Positions 47,201 to 52,415 of a stretch of 64,000 nucleotides of DNA are shown piece by piece. The notes beneath the pieces are model-generated. The model was not told where the DNA came from. It saw nothing but the letters and a program-made list of their open reading frames with translations, and ran no database searches. The position numbers and the translations under genes were made by a program. Source of the DNA: Chitinophaga sp. YR573 (GTDB lineage Bacteria; Bacteroidota; Bacteroidia; Chitinophagales; Chitinophagaceae); contig NZ_FOJF01000001.1 in assembly GCF_900110995.1 (NCBI RefSeq), positions 3,694,803-3,758,802 on the forward strand. Direction: 5' to 3'. Numbering within the stretch: the stretch's first letter is position 1; the number at the start of each line of letters is the position of its first letter.

Positions 47201-48663
47201 CCAGTGAAGAGGAAATTACCATTTCCGGGAAGAAAATGATCCGAGCAACAAATCGTTTCTTTCAGATGAAAGTGCTGGGTCTCAACCTGGCTACTGCTTT
47301 AACTAACTATCTGGGAGGTAAAGCCAATGCCTATATGCTCGCTGGAAAGTATTTCACAAAATCCGATTATACAAAAGGAGCGTTACAGCTGGCCAGTGCG
47401 AAATTTCATACTGAAGAAGGGAAAATACATGCCGGCCTGCTGAACTATTTTCTTCCCCTGACAGAAGATCGTACTGGTGAGCAGATTAAACAGCTTTCTG
47501 TTTCCAAAGCCGTCAAACTGCTCTCCAGTGATCATTTGTTTTATCTGATGCGAACATCTGATAAAGGAGTCCAATATCCAGCAGCCCTGGCCATGTTTAG
47601 TAATACGATGGTTAACGATGGTAAGCTGGTAAATATTCGTCAGCACGTAAAAGACCTCAATAATTACGGGAGTATTTATAGCTTAAGTGGCCCTGATCAG
47701 CAGGCGCTCCGTGCAAAAATTGAAACAGAGATTGAGCAGTTAAAAAATACAAAATCTTTGCCTGTAGTTGCAAAAATCGAGAATGATAAAATTGTACTGG
47801 ATGGCATTACCCGAAACTCCAAAACAGTAGCGGATCTACGCAATAATATTCAGCAGTTTAGCAAGGATGCTTTGGGCAACATGAGCGAGGACGATATTTC
47901 CCAATACCGTATGACGCTTTTAGGGCAGTCATTTATGATGTTTAAAAACTGGATACCCAGGATGGCCGATGTCAGATTCGGTGAATTCCGCTACCAGATT
48001 GGTACTGATAGCTATGAATGGGGTAGGGTAGCTATGCTTTTTAATGCACTAAGGCATGGAATACTTACAGGTGCCAAAGCTTCTATAGCATCACTTGCTG
48101 GTAAAAACGAAGGTCTTATTGATATTGCCAGAAAAGTTTACCTGGAGAAAAAGCGTCAGGCGGAAGCTACCGGCAGACCATTCAAAATGACGGAGGCTGA
48201 TTTTGTTGATATGTATGTTAAGGGTATCCGTACCCAGCTCAAAGAAGTAGGACTAATGATGTCTATGCTGGGAATGCTAATGTTTGCCAAATCAGAAGTT
48301 CCAGATGACGATGATGACAGGACGACAGGCGTTTATAAATGGCTTACCAGAACACTTGATAAAATGACAGATGAATTGGGATTTTTCTTAAATCCGCTTT
48401 CTTTTACGGCCATTGCCAATGGTAGTGTTTTCCCATCAGTGCAGCTTATTAATGATATTGTCAGGTTTACCAGCGGAATGACAATGGAATCCTATTTCCT
48501 ACTCATTGGAGATGAAAAGGGCGCTGAAAAGAACAAGGTTATGAAATACCTGTTTAAAACATTTCCGGTATCAAAAGAGCTGATGACCTATGTTGCTATG
48601 TTTAATGAAGATCTGGCCAGGGAGTATGGTATTACTATAACTTCCCGTGCAAGAATAAGATAA
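32206..48663 (+). CDS. Giant virion RNA polymerase polyprotein (5485 aa) with nuclease and zincin-like domains
   Basis: This is an uninterrupted giant frame, probably carried in the virion and injected. N-terminal residues 95-290 include Gly/Ala-rich hydrophobic segments that could insert in membrane. H1643-E-A-F-E1647 followed by E1694/E1698 resembles a zincin, but with Glu for the second His. Residues of about 2686-2775 have Lys-rich motifs (KHKQTRGTQL) fitting a beta-like double-psi barrel. RIPTQEL, then D3053-F-D3055-I-D3057 in a KIKGFLPQEMGDTI...SDFDIDK setting, parallels the RNA polymerase beta-prime active loop. E3996-E-A-M-H4000 is a second zincin-like motif. D4290, D4310-W-K4312 and Q4334xxxY form a PD-(D/E)XK nuclease. 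The C-terminus has hydrophobic stretches and an Asp-rich spacer. crAss-like polymerases are usually shorter or split into several genes. Confidence 0.85.
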   Translation: MIDKNVLQGSSDLSLLQSNYVNGDPTTDYANSVLNKYKPSTKASTGLTPFSGGTTPATQVPTGSDGARYPYYSPFVPSNEDLYASYQSWYSKAGNGIMKGAGLAGTTFLNGTAGLIVGIGSAVSDGKMSSFYDNEFTRSLDDINKYMEDRLPNYYTTKEQNADWYSPSNLFTANFLFDKVIKNLGFSVGAIGAGLTYGAALRSLGLFSKVASAGGLARAAELSEQMASAVPQMQQGAAATNSIRVAAGEFLSGFNTLNTAQRAVVSGLSTIGEANFEALLQLNDYRRELISNYVTENGVRPTGKDLDQINQYAEKAGNTIFALNVPLLTATNYIQLPKILGSSYQAEKSIFSSGVRNASAVAFDKEAGKFTSTIAQKGFGKMLNRAKNVAGLFFAPSEAFEELSQTSFNFGVENYYNKARQGKDTDFFSDLLGEGYRQGITTKEGLESALIGGLSGGIFELRHQIKERGFTGYGGSQAATNKAAINLFNNKLFSGFLSDTRDAVDRGGIIQMQRMEAIRRGDFLEAKELQTDFTLNYLAPRIKYGRFDLVKDDISTYRQLASTPEGLRQLKDQGIIADDTTSEQLLSRISNMETHADNVNHLYQSLNIRYSGQKDKDGKRIYPDEVIDKMVYAAAKVSDYDMRVPALSSSLIDASINVQPILDEMAQSDHPSEATIRPAIEQIKNLNILADKKDDIRADLRDLVELTMRRKQFLKEYDSLKNKPEEYITKKYGPVVTQNGDTEIIIPQVDQDGKSYDYKVKTGSKYGTSTTYQRNGNAFVVNPELNIVETNPLGEIRTTLPDGQTKFLFPAEMSGYKLSDPLTEIEAQVLESKMNDAIDQTVKLPAFDHLEQEMKNKTLAEKLDIINFLDDKQLADELEKAFGIINSDFENTRKSIQKLTEDPVVSTQVDKGFAEADGLAGTTQTTDPAEDKEIIDQVNEDQGAKKHITTLFRSSTSENSAISGVGENDDFHRRANKLLNNIDDITDKENIRVAVVTFANQKQLGLEGLIPDKVPGSTTSSADINEGIIRLVFIRSTSAGDYFVDQGGNNMEKVGTKPDFNKLVYTTMPSTSLTWKNYELRYISTGKRASTPAQAGTYQDAYRIKRTSLLSRATGYEVFPFSVSKGFASYDKTGNSYAVTESLVPTRELSNKLLIIPTQQTEEVNGKKAGSIIHNDQTIYLPLGRPILQRGATLVPLNNRKLTGKEKQVIKKLIVKLADGASKGTVDKAILNYFQGLLYWKKPSDTKAATKGQIWYSKGYLYLGSSTNKTPFLPQLLSSSPQLEKFLDDVYVSANNFLLTQRFSQPFNEIVDIDSQDNPVQVQWKSYQHFLLSGSYITTVDDTSGLAGTARATDQIPFTTDIAPVAATSDKYAATFQGRYVTLQNFDIFPHTATQQAGTTTSATVTPLAQQSPPPGESITPVAETADFEPIIKAGDFVLDGVTLNLISFEGKKLASVAATFSAEGVQFTDYKHLRKKALTEDFKASVLQIATVQINQAVLAEIEKRTSAAEQLTVSPESNAPSPAVAPIAQTADLNATEATNTGPQAESNVSGKTAEEIFKNLRPNRSGNDIAGGQYRIISHLPSSRENIPAFKDYLSKVLPAVPLRVVDNLISTTDGGYAWGVFRDNAIYLYEGAEIGTGYHEAFEAVYGMFLSSRQQQEIIKEFKKRSGSFIDRVSSNQVSYNKATDHQAKEQIAEEFREFNLSGTLPERPAADGFFKRLLNFIKSVLLGKAASMREIFSRINEGYYSRMTPPYANRVSAEQYSRFIPGLNTRFIQQVMEGMTSMVFEELFSENRSLVEFDEYHLSVSDLYKKVYDRMQVYFDTSLPEGLLADIEDAKLDQKEAEKTIALYTDFYNKTWLPISNNWQKLLQINESFLKPFNLIFETDLNQEELEAAINNPGKNQRDYERDILKISARKNAASSIKLLFATLTQVEDDGYNSAKQDVLIAPAKKLSSIKLPQLVNYARTFNRMLYEVVGSISPSDMISKIKGLARKDKTYIRLYNRLKTGTGYDNLSLYDWKLLIKLYSVSAKQRPDFFIQIQDEGGRTYLAGANENRQTSQVISSWLNNLKANAGNDKLIYVDTNRYRVNPKKLAPFTEAVKQPSGKISFLNSLGIDFTSQAYDLLSDKDKRKFNDATQRLFNQLLKTADIATLSGRSLGITGALTKLAEVYVKANGESAESQHFNIDGEPVQNLLLHNYVSTILNDLNYYPTKSDLVNALPHLSDSFSTGSLLLENGGVLFDDDGNRRPDPINISIIEGMKPVGPRAGTSTEKLSLSGRRLQEFNQNLNGIYYVLLPADSRTEWSLNLDKFHYIPYSDLSNPGVLSNKVFRIFGGYLQAEMELVSKFKDRSHIKNIRKQGTDLRFFKGILGQDLHAKAIAAINTGYDHKTWISDNRTAIGQQIKEWFDKREDELFNYFRDYEVIKPENENLYTFSGLDSDFKDDNKIPEKLTEAEIRSIIRFRTLNYSIQNTEFHKIFFGDPALYSDPTKRIKSFLSGRETTYHSDPYFNTFANNRLNATSLSDDRIMLKLSDPGYWEFKDYMVTATVADIEIVGSLALDHSIPENLRAAYENANEADAQSWITLPAYRELLLKSGGRWTDAMERQYQYEMAYERLGRSKTNGFSYENRGDLRKHDEDLVKKGNPQSGIFHVIKPIGTGVKAGAAFADIFLDKTSAMPIYYRMSEGRGLGKLYGKMSAAGISYAIMESGRKVGAEFLNPVYQTNGDFNPEPFSGNVNVPFKYFGIQLETAGTKHKQTRGTQLTKLAIINLLASGIPQDISMDAAAWNKLSETEKIQLSPSYKLISANIAILKAMADKGYQQVLDQLGISETENGFHIADKKLVAAFISREAEARDLPDNFKSAIGIDAETGDFKISLEAISNYRAVKSIIYSIVDKKLLSPKMPGGPKVQVSSALFERNNRQAVYKPAGAKTANWERVTDFDKLTDQEKSSVRLTSSDLKFYTRDAPYIEVYMPHWFREKLLERGSGKTDQELIDYLNSKGSDLLTGIGFRIPTQELNSVEHIKIKGFLPQEMGDTIIVPSEIVLKAGSDFDIDKLNTYLKNFYIGKNGFPEPISFVHADTQTDEGLKVLYNHIFGTTENILRIAHRQLAEQAERGQLKAQNKIGFSEEHSRLIESVFSSLAEQLKEAGINEKSYQRAIEKYIPFDKFSSMVSGKNIYQIYSMFDSAALENEYIRTLQQLLSLPENFERLIQPNSADELVALRGELNQALGIGAEETKGNFSLLLDPFYMSQTRHNFLSGKDGVGIAALQQTNTALSQLAGIVLDHRNFNNKLSNAEKSVVKNITVQLPHNTVSVDGEEFISISAIKDTIGKYISDKISSYINGYVDVAKDPFIIELGASLNVASTYMFLEKIGVPTRDVIFFMNQPIIKDYLRLLSIKGFNTVFSEKTIRYINQAKGLYPTGKVAVGAIDTSNLKTFIEKKSRGKKFSDIENGIQQQILDEFLKYSVFSGHLFKLTQGSNYDTDYFSDASLVFRKQTFTRQAREGNLFNSIDKLLDKSFIGTIAQYLGKVKSALGEIFLFDRPSTMQGFEQILSYYLPKDGAVSEDDFLTIASKLQSSFLDFITQLASENSLNTKIQDLLLGQDAVAAELVAFKKAIPAGSDLSENTILKLLEPVYDDASTIEPQNVKLTEKAYDSYTSNLYTEAMRELRDNVHSAGLYKRLILLSLVQSGSRRSPISFTDIIPVEDYAPIVTRALENLSKGNFIRDFVSSFAFQRVHYWDERVVPTVEPKEISTYYGSFTPLYEVPTRLYKNLSIVDGSYQFIQLSTHFQSRESNYPVVKIRQIAINPVTKAPYTPVEQAQMRKNGDYSFFSIKLFQKVMMEDTNGNDVALSYDDDQVKRPGAKFYIYKQINAWGKPGLVLEYYDHPRVSVLPSNQKIDEFSDAQVIGAFQNRDEKMLQLNDSNVDTTIPSKAGKQTLDKVYNFLEKIGVQIKDVNQIVVNGKRIDASAVADILNKTIQVVNGKHDTALPEEAMHFAVELVQQSNPQFFKGLLRDIGKFRLYNDILSLYGNEPLYQKDGKPDILKLKKEAIARVLVEVIINKSEGINEKPELLAQVGSWWERIISFLKNLFSKGPLNLFETAAGNILNGQFSDEPITGQNEVFFQLNKDTHQSQLSDKLLNLHSQLSKEVSATNGQDSYYVIGGKRVSERVTNLSKLYYERKFRNKQISETELQKAINDQKKEKGTDGHADLEDIFHRMIGDDGFLRNEELLQTIPSRLSPTDNSFYRTLENNMRERLRSFKAGTRFFSELMIYDEEKDMAGTIDFLAIEPDNADGTPGKIHILDWKFVNLKEQATDIPFYKKEAWNIQISEYLKMLSRPVYGAVKDNFGMTRAIPIKALYSFEDNERTKLKLFGVEIGNVNVKAITDDTLLPVPTKYESTGNKDLDKLIFALNSLHEKIFDTRSDPGAEYLKNQRLNDITTAIRRLQMKKETETLFKFAKNDIYNFNAFFRKYFELLDSGKQELNATDVNELSGKILDAEDVLTLYKDFNVTFRKIFSYKDAESKPILQESEMISDDAELVLSRIITLANNLRVNSIARGLEVEDVLEPEKVVTWYQKWVRSLSQGATKATEILWEIVKNINTRIQIEFSEEIEKLISLEKKVSEWLRTSGLSFKELQDMIFQKDAKGRWNGKVISTTSPEFYAEMTDALTKKNASWVMGNIDLEAYNKWYKEEMDLRKKNFETSRLHEDEKEDAALKIARLQDFKKHFDIMDNPDTAISLANYKLKAYPDLNIWKSKEFARLHEPHNEPVLALYNFWIAKLEESYKLGMLKSWERKTFFPNVRKDFLDKIVFGAESGVVKSANLNFLNSVRIDNNDEVFGYTDINGNPQDKLSSLYHYDLGEKILDKDGELFSDYANKSTDIFKVMALWEKEIIKYRHKSEVVDTVRLLHFTEKNRQAISRSKRTGGIAIKEDGEPVLIDNVENTEYFKNYMDYYFYGKRLSEGQDVTFQFKYNRLAKKVNEFFKSDLMPVSSEEEITISGKKMIRATNRFFQMKVLGLNLATALTNYLGGKANAYMLAGKYFTKSDYTKGALQLASAKFHTEEGKIHAGLLNYFLPLTEDRTGEQIKQLSVSKAVKLLSSDHLFYLMRTSDKGVQYPAALAMFSNTMVNDGKLVNIRQHVKDLNNYGSIYSLSGPDQQALRAKIETEIEQLKNTKSLPVVAKIENDKIVLDGITRNSKTVADLRNNIQQFSKDALGNMSEDDISQYRMTLLGQSFMMFKNWIPRMADVRFGEFRYQIGTDSYEWGRVAMLFNALRHGILTGAKASIASLAGKNEGLIDIARKVYLEKKRQAEATGRPFKMTEADFVDMYVKGIRTQLKEVGLMMSMLGMLMFAKSEVPDDDDDRTTGVYKWLTRTLDKMTDELGFFLNPLSFTAIANGSVFPSVQLINDIVRFTSGMTMESYFLLIGDEKGAEKNKVMKYLFKTFPVSKELMTYVAMFNEDLAREYGITITSRARIR

Positions 48664-48674
48664 AAACTGTTACT

Positions 48675-49658
48675 ATGCCTACTATGAGGAATTGTCAGCC
48701 CTGCAATTATATTTCCGGTAATGAATGTACCCAGTATACCGGACCCACTTCCCAGGATTGCGGACTGGTAAACGGAAACTGGTATATTATCGACGACCTT
48801 ATAAGCGCATTAACCTGCGCCGGCTTCAGCACAACTACTACGTCGTCCACTACCATAAGTGACCAGGAGGGAGGATGTATAACCTTGCTGGTGGAAGGTT
48901 TTAATCAGATCTATAGCTTTGGGGGTAACGGTTTTGCTACCTTAGTTTATAAGTTATATGGTGACATGGACAAGACGCAGTTAATCTATGAGAAAAGTAT
49001 AGAACATGGGAATGCAGATGCTTATACTCTTTTTAATGCTCAAAATATTCCAGGCCCTATTTATCCAGTTATTTCAGCGTTCATGACTTCTCCTGATGGC
49101 AATCCATATTACAGCTATGGTAGTGGTCTTGACCTGATTATTGTTACCAATGATATGATAAGATATGCCAGAACAATACCAATGCCTGTTGAGGGTAATA
49201 ATATTTTTCCGGCGCTACCGGCCCTTCCCAGGGGTAGAACTAAAATCTACCTGAACCTAAATGCTTTTGATTCTAACAGCAATCCTGGACAAGGTATTAT
49301 TGCTTTAGGTGGCAGTAAACTTATAAGTTCCTATTTTGAAGTAAACACGATATTAAATAATGGCGGGGATGTTGGGACACCCAAAATGATTTGGCCGGAT
49401 ACTGTGTACAATTTAACAGATTACATGTATTGCGACTTTGATACTGTTAGATTTGGCTCTGCTGCCACATCGATGACTCTTAGCATAACGGGATCAAATA
49501 ACGAGAGTGTGCCCGTCAAAGTTGAATTTACTGCCTCTGACGACCCTTCTTTGTCATTTACCGATACTGTCGCTGTCGGCCAGTCTTATGAGAAAGTATT
49601 AGACCTTACTATCCCGCAAGTTACCATAAATGATTTCCTGATAAGAATATTGAAATAA
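48675..49658 (+). CDS. Virion protein with CxxC start and Thr/Ser linker (327 aa)
   Basis: This 327-residue protein starts MPTMRNCQPCNY with further Cys residues, followed by a short Thr/Ser linker near residues 53-62 (STTTTSSTTIS) and a beta-rich body. The second half (DFDTVRFGSAATSMTLSI...PVKVEFTASDDPSLSFTD) looks like an Ig- or jelly-roll-type domain. The Cys N-terminus and Thr/Ser linker echo the fibre genes at 13.6-18.6 kb, so it is probably another fibre or decoration protein. Two glycosyltransferase-like genes follow, which raises the possibility that the linker is a glycosylation target. That is inference only. Confidence 0.68.
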   Translation: MPTMRNCQPCNYISGNECTQYTGPTSQDCGLVNGNWYIIDDLISALTCAGFSTTTTSSTTISDQEGGCITLLVEGFNQIYSFGGNGFATLVYKLYGDMDKTQLIYEKSIEHGNADAYTLFNAQNIPGPIYPVISAFMTSPDGNPYYSYGSGLDLIIVTNDMIRYARTIPMPVEGNNIFPALPALPRGRTKIYLNLNAFDSNSNPGQGIIALGGSKLISSYFEVNTILNNGGDVGTPKMIWPDTVYNLTDYMYCDFDTVRFGSAATSMTLSITGSNNESVPVKVEFTASDDPSLSFTDTVAVGQSYEKVLDLTIPQVTINDFLIRILK

Positions 49659-49665
49659 ACTGGAA

Positions 49666-50484
49666 ATGAAGTTCATATGTGCCCAACCTGATAAACCTTT
49701 ATTTATCTGGCAATTGAAAACGCTGTTGGTTTCCCTTATCAAGCTAGGAGTGAATAAGGAAGATATTTATTTCCTCACTCTCCTGGAGGAGGGAGTACCT
49801 GCCAGCCTGGAGATAAAATCGTTAGAGAAATACGCCAGCATATTTTATTACCCGGAGCGATCAGAAGGGCGGATATATCCAGCTAGTTCAAAACCGTATT
49901 TATTTGCCAGGTTCTGGGAGCAATTCCCGGAAAATAAGGAGCGCCACTTTCTATTCATTGAATCTGATATGCTGGTATATCAGATACCAAACCTTCCTGA
50001 AGATGAAAACTGGTATTGGAGTGAGGCCGGCAAGTATTTGGATACCGGCAAATTTGAGTATTTGCTCGGATGTCCTGATAGCATTTCAAAAGCATTTGGA
50101 TTTCATTGTTTCGGGAAAGGAGCTGATGCGGACTTTTGGTACCAGGTAGAAAAAGAATCCATAGATCTTTATATTAAGATGATAGCCCTAAACCTGCCGG
50201 GGAATAAATGGATTTGTGAGATGCGAACCTGGATGTGGAATGCGGGAAGGAAGTTTAACAATGTCATTTCCCCGGAACTACTTTTTAATGACGGTACAGG
50301 ACCCAGAAAGCATGGAGCAACACTTTACCATCAGCTATCAAGTAAAGTATTCCGTAAAAGAGATTACACGTATACTGAGCCCTTTGATATTGAAATTAGA
50401 GTTGACCCTAAGTTTTGCGTTTACGATTACCTGCAGGCAATAAGAACTGCTGGTTCTATATTTAAAATTAATTCTGAAAGTTAA
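49666..50484 (+). CDS. Glycosyltransferase-like protein 1
   Basis: This 272-residue protein is probably a GT-A-type nucleotide-sugar transferase. It opens with FICAQPDKPLFIWQL and carries an ESD (residues 99-101) after a hydrophobic strand, at the place of the DxD metal/sugar-nucleotide motif. The Rossmann-like start and motif spacing fit the fold, though the first Asp of DxD is Glu. A paralogue follows. Substrates could be virion proteins or host surface glycans, and the sequence does not say which. It has no signal peptide or membrane segment, so it should act in the cytoplasm. The start is close (seven bases) to the preceding virion gene. Confidence 0.65.
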   Translation: MKFICAQPDKPLFIWQLKTLLVSLIKLGVNKEDIYFLTLLEEGVPASLEIKSLEKYASIFYYPERSEGRIYPASSKPYLFARFWEQFPENKERHFLFIESDMLVYQIPNLPEDENWYWSEAGKYLDTGKFEYLLGCPDSISKAFGFHCFGKGADADFWYQVEKESIDLYIKMIALNLPGNKWICEMRTWMWNAGRKFNNVISPELLFNDGTGPRKHGATLYHQLSSKVFRKRDYTYTEPFDIEIRVDPKFCVYDYLQAIRTAGSIFKINSES

Positions 50485-50609
50485 TAATAAGCTCTTAGGC
50501 CGTCCTTTTAACGGTAGTAATTGATAATTTTGATTGACCCTATCCGCGCCCAACATCTTGTTTAAGAAAGCTCCTAAAGGAAGGTTTGCTCTATTTGTTC
50601 CCTTTACCT

Positions 50610-51641
50610 ATGAAAGACCTTGTGTTTATGTCGGCTCAACCTGATGATATGGTGTTTAGCTGGCAAATTGAATTGTTCATTGAAAATATCCGGGATCTTG
50701 GTTATCAAAATGAAATCCAGGTGCTATTGTTTACGCCGGCAGATAGGATGTATAACAGAAATCCGAGTCGGTTTAAAGCTCTGGAGAAAAAATATAGCGG
50801 AAACAATGTTAAATTCTATTGGTATCCCGATGTTGCTAACTTATTAACCTACGGCATTATACCAATAAACTATATCCCGCTCTTAAGGCCACATATACTT
50901 AAGCAGCATTTTAAAAGATTTCCGGATTTGAAAGAGAAAGCCATTTTCTATCATGATTCTGACATCATTTTTACCCAATACCTGGATTTTAGCCCATACT
51001 TAAGTGACGATATCTGCTATCTGTCAAATACCGGCAATTATATGAACGTAGGGTATTTTGAAAGTAAAACAAAACAGGTTCTTACTCATAAAGCTCAGGA
51101 ATATGAACAGATAGACATATTAGACCAGTGTTGCCGGTTTGCAGGAATTACCAGGGAGATCTGCGAAAAAAATGATGAGGTGTGTGGTGGTGCCCAGTAT
51201 CTGCTAAAAAATATTGATAGTGACTTCTGGGAGGATGTGGAAAGGGGTGCCTACAGAATAAGAAATTACCTGGCCTACGAACTGGCTGGTATAAACCTTC
51301 GCTTCTTTAAAGATGAAAACGATGGTTTCCAAAGCTGGTGCGCTGACATGTGGGCATTACTCTGGAATCTATGGAATCGAGCATATAAAACCAGCGTGCC
51401 GGAAGACTTTGGCTTTGCATGGGCAACGGATAAAATTGAGAAATGGAACCAGGTGTATTTTTATCATGATGCCGGCGTTGGTGCCAAAAATGAATTTTAC
51501 TTATTTAACAAACGTCGCCCAAACTATATTTCAAACCAGCTTTTACCTTACCATGATGACTTAAGCCACGTATCAGCGGGGTTTTGCTCTTATAAGTATG
51601 TCCAACACATCAGGGCGGTAAAAGAAAAGAATAAATATTAA
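50610..51641 (+). CDS. Glycosyltransferase-like protein 2
   Basis: This 343-residue paralogue of the preceding gene shares the opening (V-F-M-S-A-Q-P-D-D-M-V-F-S-W-Q) and the motif HDSDIIF at residues 115-121, giving a full D-S-D (116-118). A Cys-rich part near residues 165-185 (DQCCRFAGITREIC) and an aromatic C-terminus follow. An upstream in-frame TTG at 50586 is possible, but the ATG at 50610 lies exactly at the conserved beginning and is preferred. A 125-base gap with no clear terminator separates it from its paralogue. A role in glycan transfer is likely, with the acceptor unknown. Confidence 0.68.
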   Translation: MKDLVFMSAQPDDMVFSWQIELFIENIRDLGYQNEIQVLLFTPADRMYNRNPSRFKALEKKYSGNNVKFYWYPDVANLLTYGIIPINYIPLLRPHILKQHFKRFPDLKEKAIFYHDSDIIFTQYLDFSPYLSDDICYLSNTGNYMNVGYFESKTKQVLTHKAQEYEQIDILDQCCRFAGITREICEKNDEVCGGAQYLLKNIDSDFWEDVERGAYRIRNYLAYELAGINLRFFKDENDGFQSWCADMWALLWNLWNRAYKTSVPEDFGFAWATDKIEKWNQVYFYHDAGVGAKNEFYLFNKRRPNYISNQLLPYHDDLSHVSAGFCSYKYVQHIRAVKEKNKY

Positions 51642-51645
51642 TCCT

Positions 51646-51930
51646 ATGTCTCCCAAAGCTTTTATTAAATATAGTTCAGCCGATATGCTTACAAGCGGTG
51701 TATTGGTAATTAATGATGCTATACCCACCGGACTCGGATGGATAGAAGTGCCTTACACCAACTGTTGTAGTCAGGTTGGATTTCCGGCTATGCCAGCATC
51801 GTCTTTAAAAAAGAGAGGATATATCAAATATTCTAAATCTGGGCAGGTTGTTGCCGGTTCCACAATTATCAGAAATAAAAAACCAAAGAATGGCTACTGG
51901 CAAGAAGTTCCCCTTAAAAGATGCTGCTAA
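51646..51930 (+). CDS. Small protein with two tandem domain copies ending in Cys-Cys
   Basis: The 94 residues comprise two copies of one unit of about 37 residues. Copy 1 starts FIKYSSADM and ends EVPYTNCC, and copy 2 starts YIKYSKSGQ and ends EVPLKRCC. Shared positions include IKYS, a central V-I-x-N or I-x-R-N patch, a G-W/Y-W pattern and the terminal CC. This is a clear internal duplication. The unit looks like a beta-hairpin domain with a disulfide or metal-binding pair. It lies between the glycosyltransferase-like genes and the small membrane proteins. No known family was recognised. Confidence 0.65.
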   Translation: MSPKAFIKYSSADMLTSGVLVINDAIPTGLGWIEVPYTNCCSQVGFPAMPASSLKKRGYIKYSKSGQVVAGSTIIRNKKPKNGYWQEVPLKRCC

Positions 51931-51931
51931 T

Positions 51932-52192
51932 ATGATCGATAAACTTCCTGTTATCCAGCGGTTCCTGCTATTCTTATCGAAAAACGTGGTGGCTTTAATG
52001 TTGGTATTACTGGCCACTTCAGTGACAGCAAACGTTTATTTAATCAAAGAGATCATCAGGGTAGGAGCAAATAGTGATGCTTTTAAAAATGCTACAATCG
52101 ACTATGAAAGAAGGCGAGGTGAAAAACTGGAAGAAATCTTGCATCAGGAAGTAAAGCGGGAAACACTAATAAAACAAAATAGCCATGAGTAA
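51932..52192 (+). CDS. Small membrane protein with cytoplasmic/periplasmic coiled tail (86 aa)
   Basis: The ATG at 51932, one base after the previous stop, gives 86 residues and is preferred over longer starts inside the previous gene. A single strongly hydrophobic helix at about residues 18-40 is followed by a charged helical tail rich in Arg, Lys and Glu. It resembles small phage lysis proteins (holin-like or inner-membrane spanin-like) and is the first of three consecutive membrane or exported small proteins. Specific assignment is not possible. It overlaps the next gene by eight bases. Confidence 0.6.
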   Translation: MIDKLPVIQRFLLFLSKNVVALMLVLLATSVTANVYLIKEIIRVGANSDAFKNATIDYERRRGEKLEEILHQEVKRETLIKQNSHE

Positions 52193-52415
52193 AATCAGAA
52201 TCATTCTGTCATTAACAATTGTCTGCCTGCTCATTATTTTCTCAGGACAAACTCCCGCCCCAGGAAATAAACCTTTTTATCTCTCCTCTGATCTGCCAAA
52301 GGACTCCGTGATAAGGATCCTGCGTGAAGAAAATATGCGAACGCTTGGATTTATAGAGGATAAATCAAGAAAATATGATTCAATACATCCTCCGGTGGAT
52401 ACAATCAAACGGTAA
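52185..52415 (+). CDS. Small exported or membrane-anchored protein (76 aa)
   Basis: This 76-residue protein starts with a signal-like segment (MSKIRIILSLTIVCLLIIFSGQ), followed by a short charged, mostly polar tail. There is no lipobox Cys at the proper place, so it would be exported or anchored by its N-terminus. It overlaps both neighbours by 8 and 41 bases, and the tight overlap suggests co-translation with the membrane proteins. A lysis-associated role is possible from context alone. Confidence 0.55.
   Translation: MSKIRIILSLTIVCLLIIFSGQTPAPGNKPFYLSSDLPKDSVIRILREENMRTLGFIEDKSRKYDSIHPPVDTIKR

Noticed and set aside
51848..52192. Longer start for the small membrane protein
   Set aside because: The extra 28 codons lie inside the duplicated Cys-Cys gene. 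The ATG at 51932 follows that gene's stop by one base and starts the membrane helix region directly.
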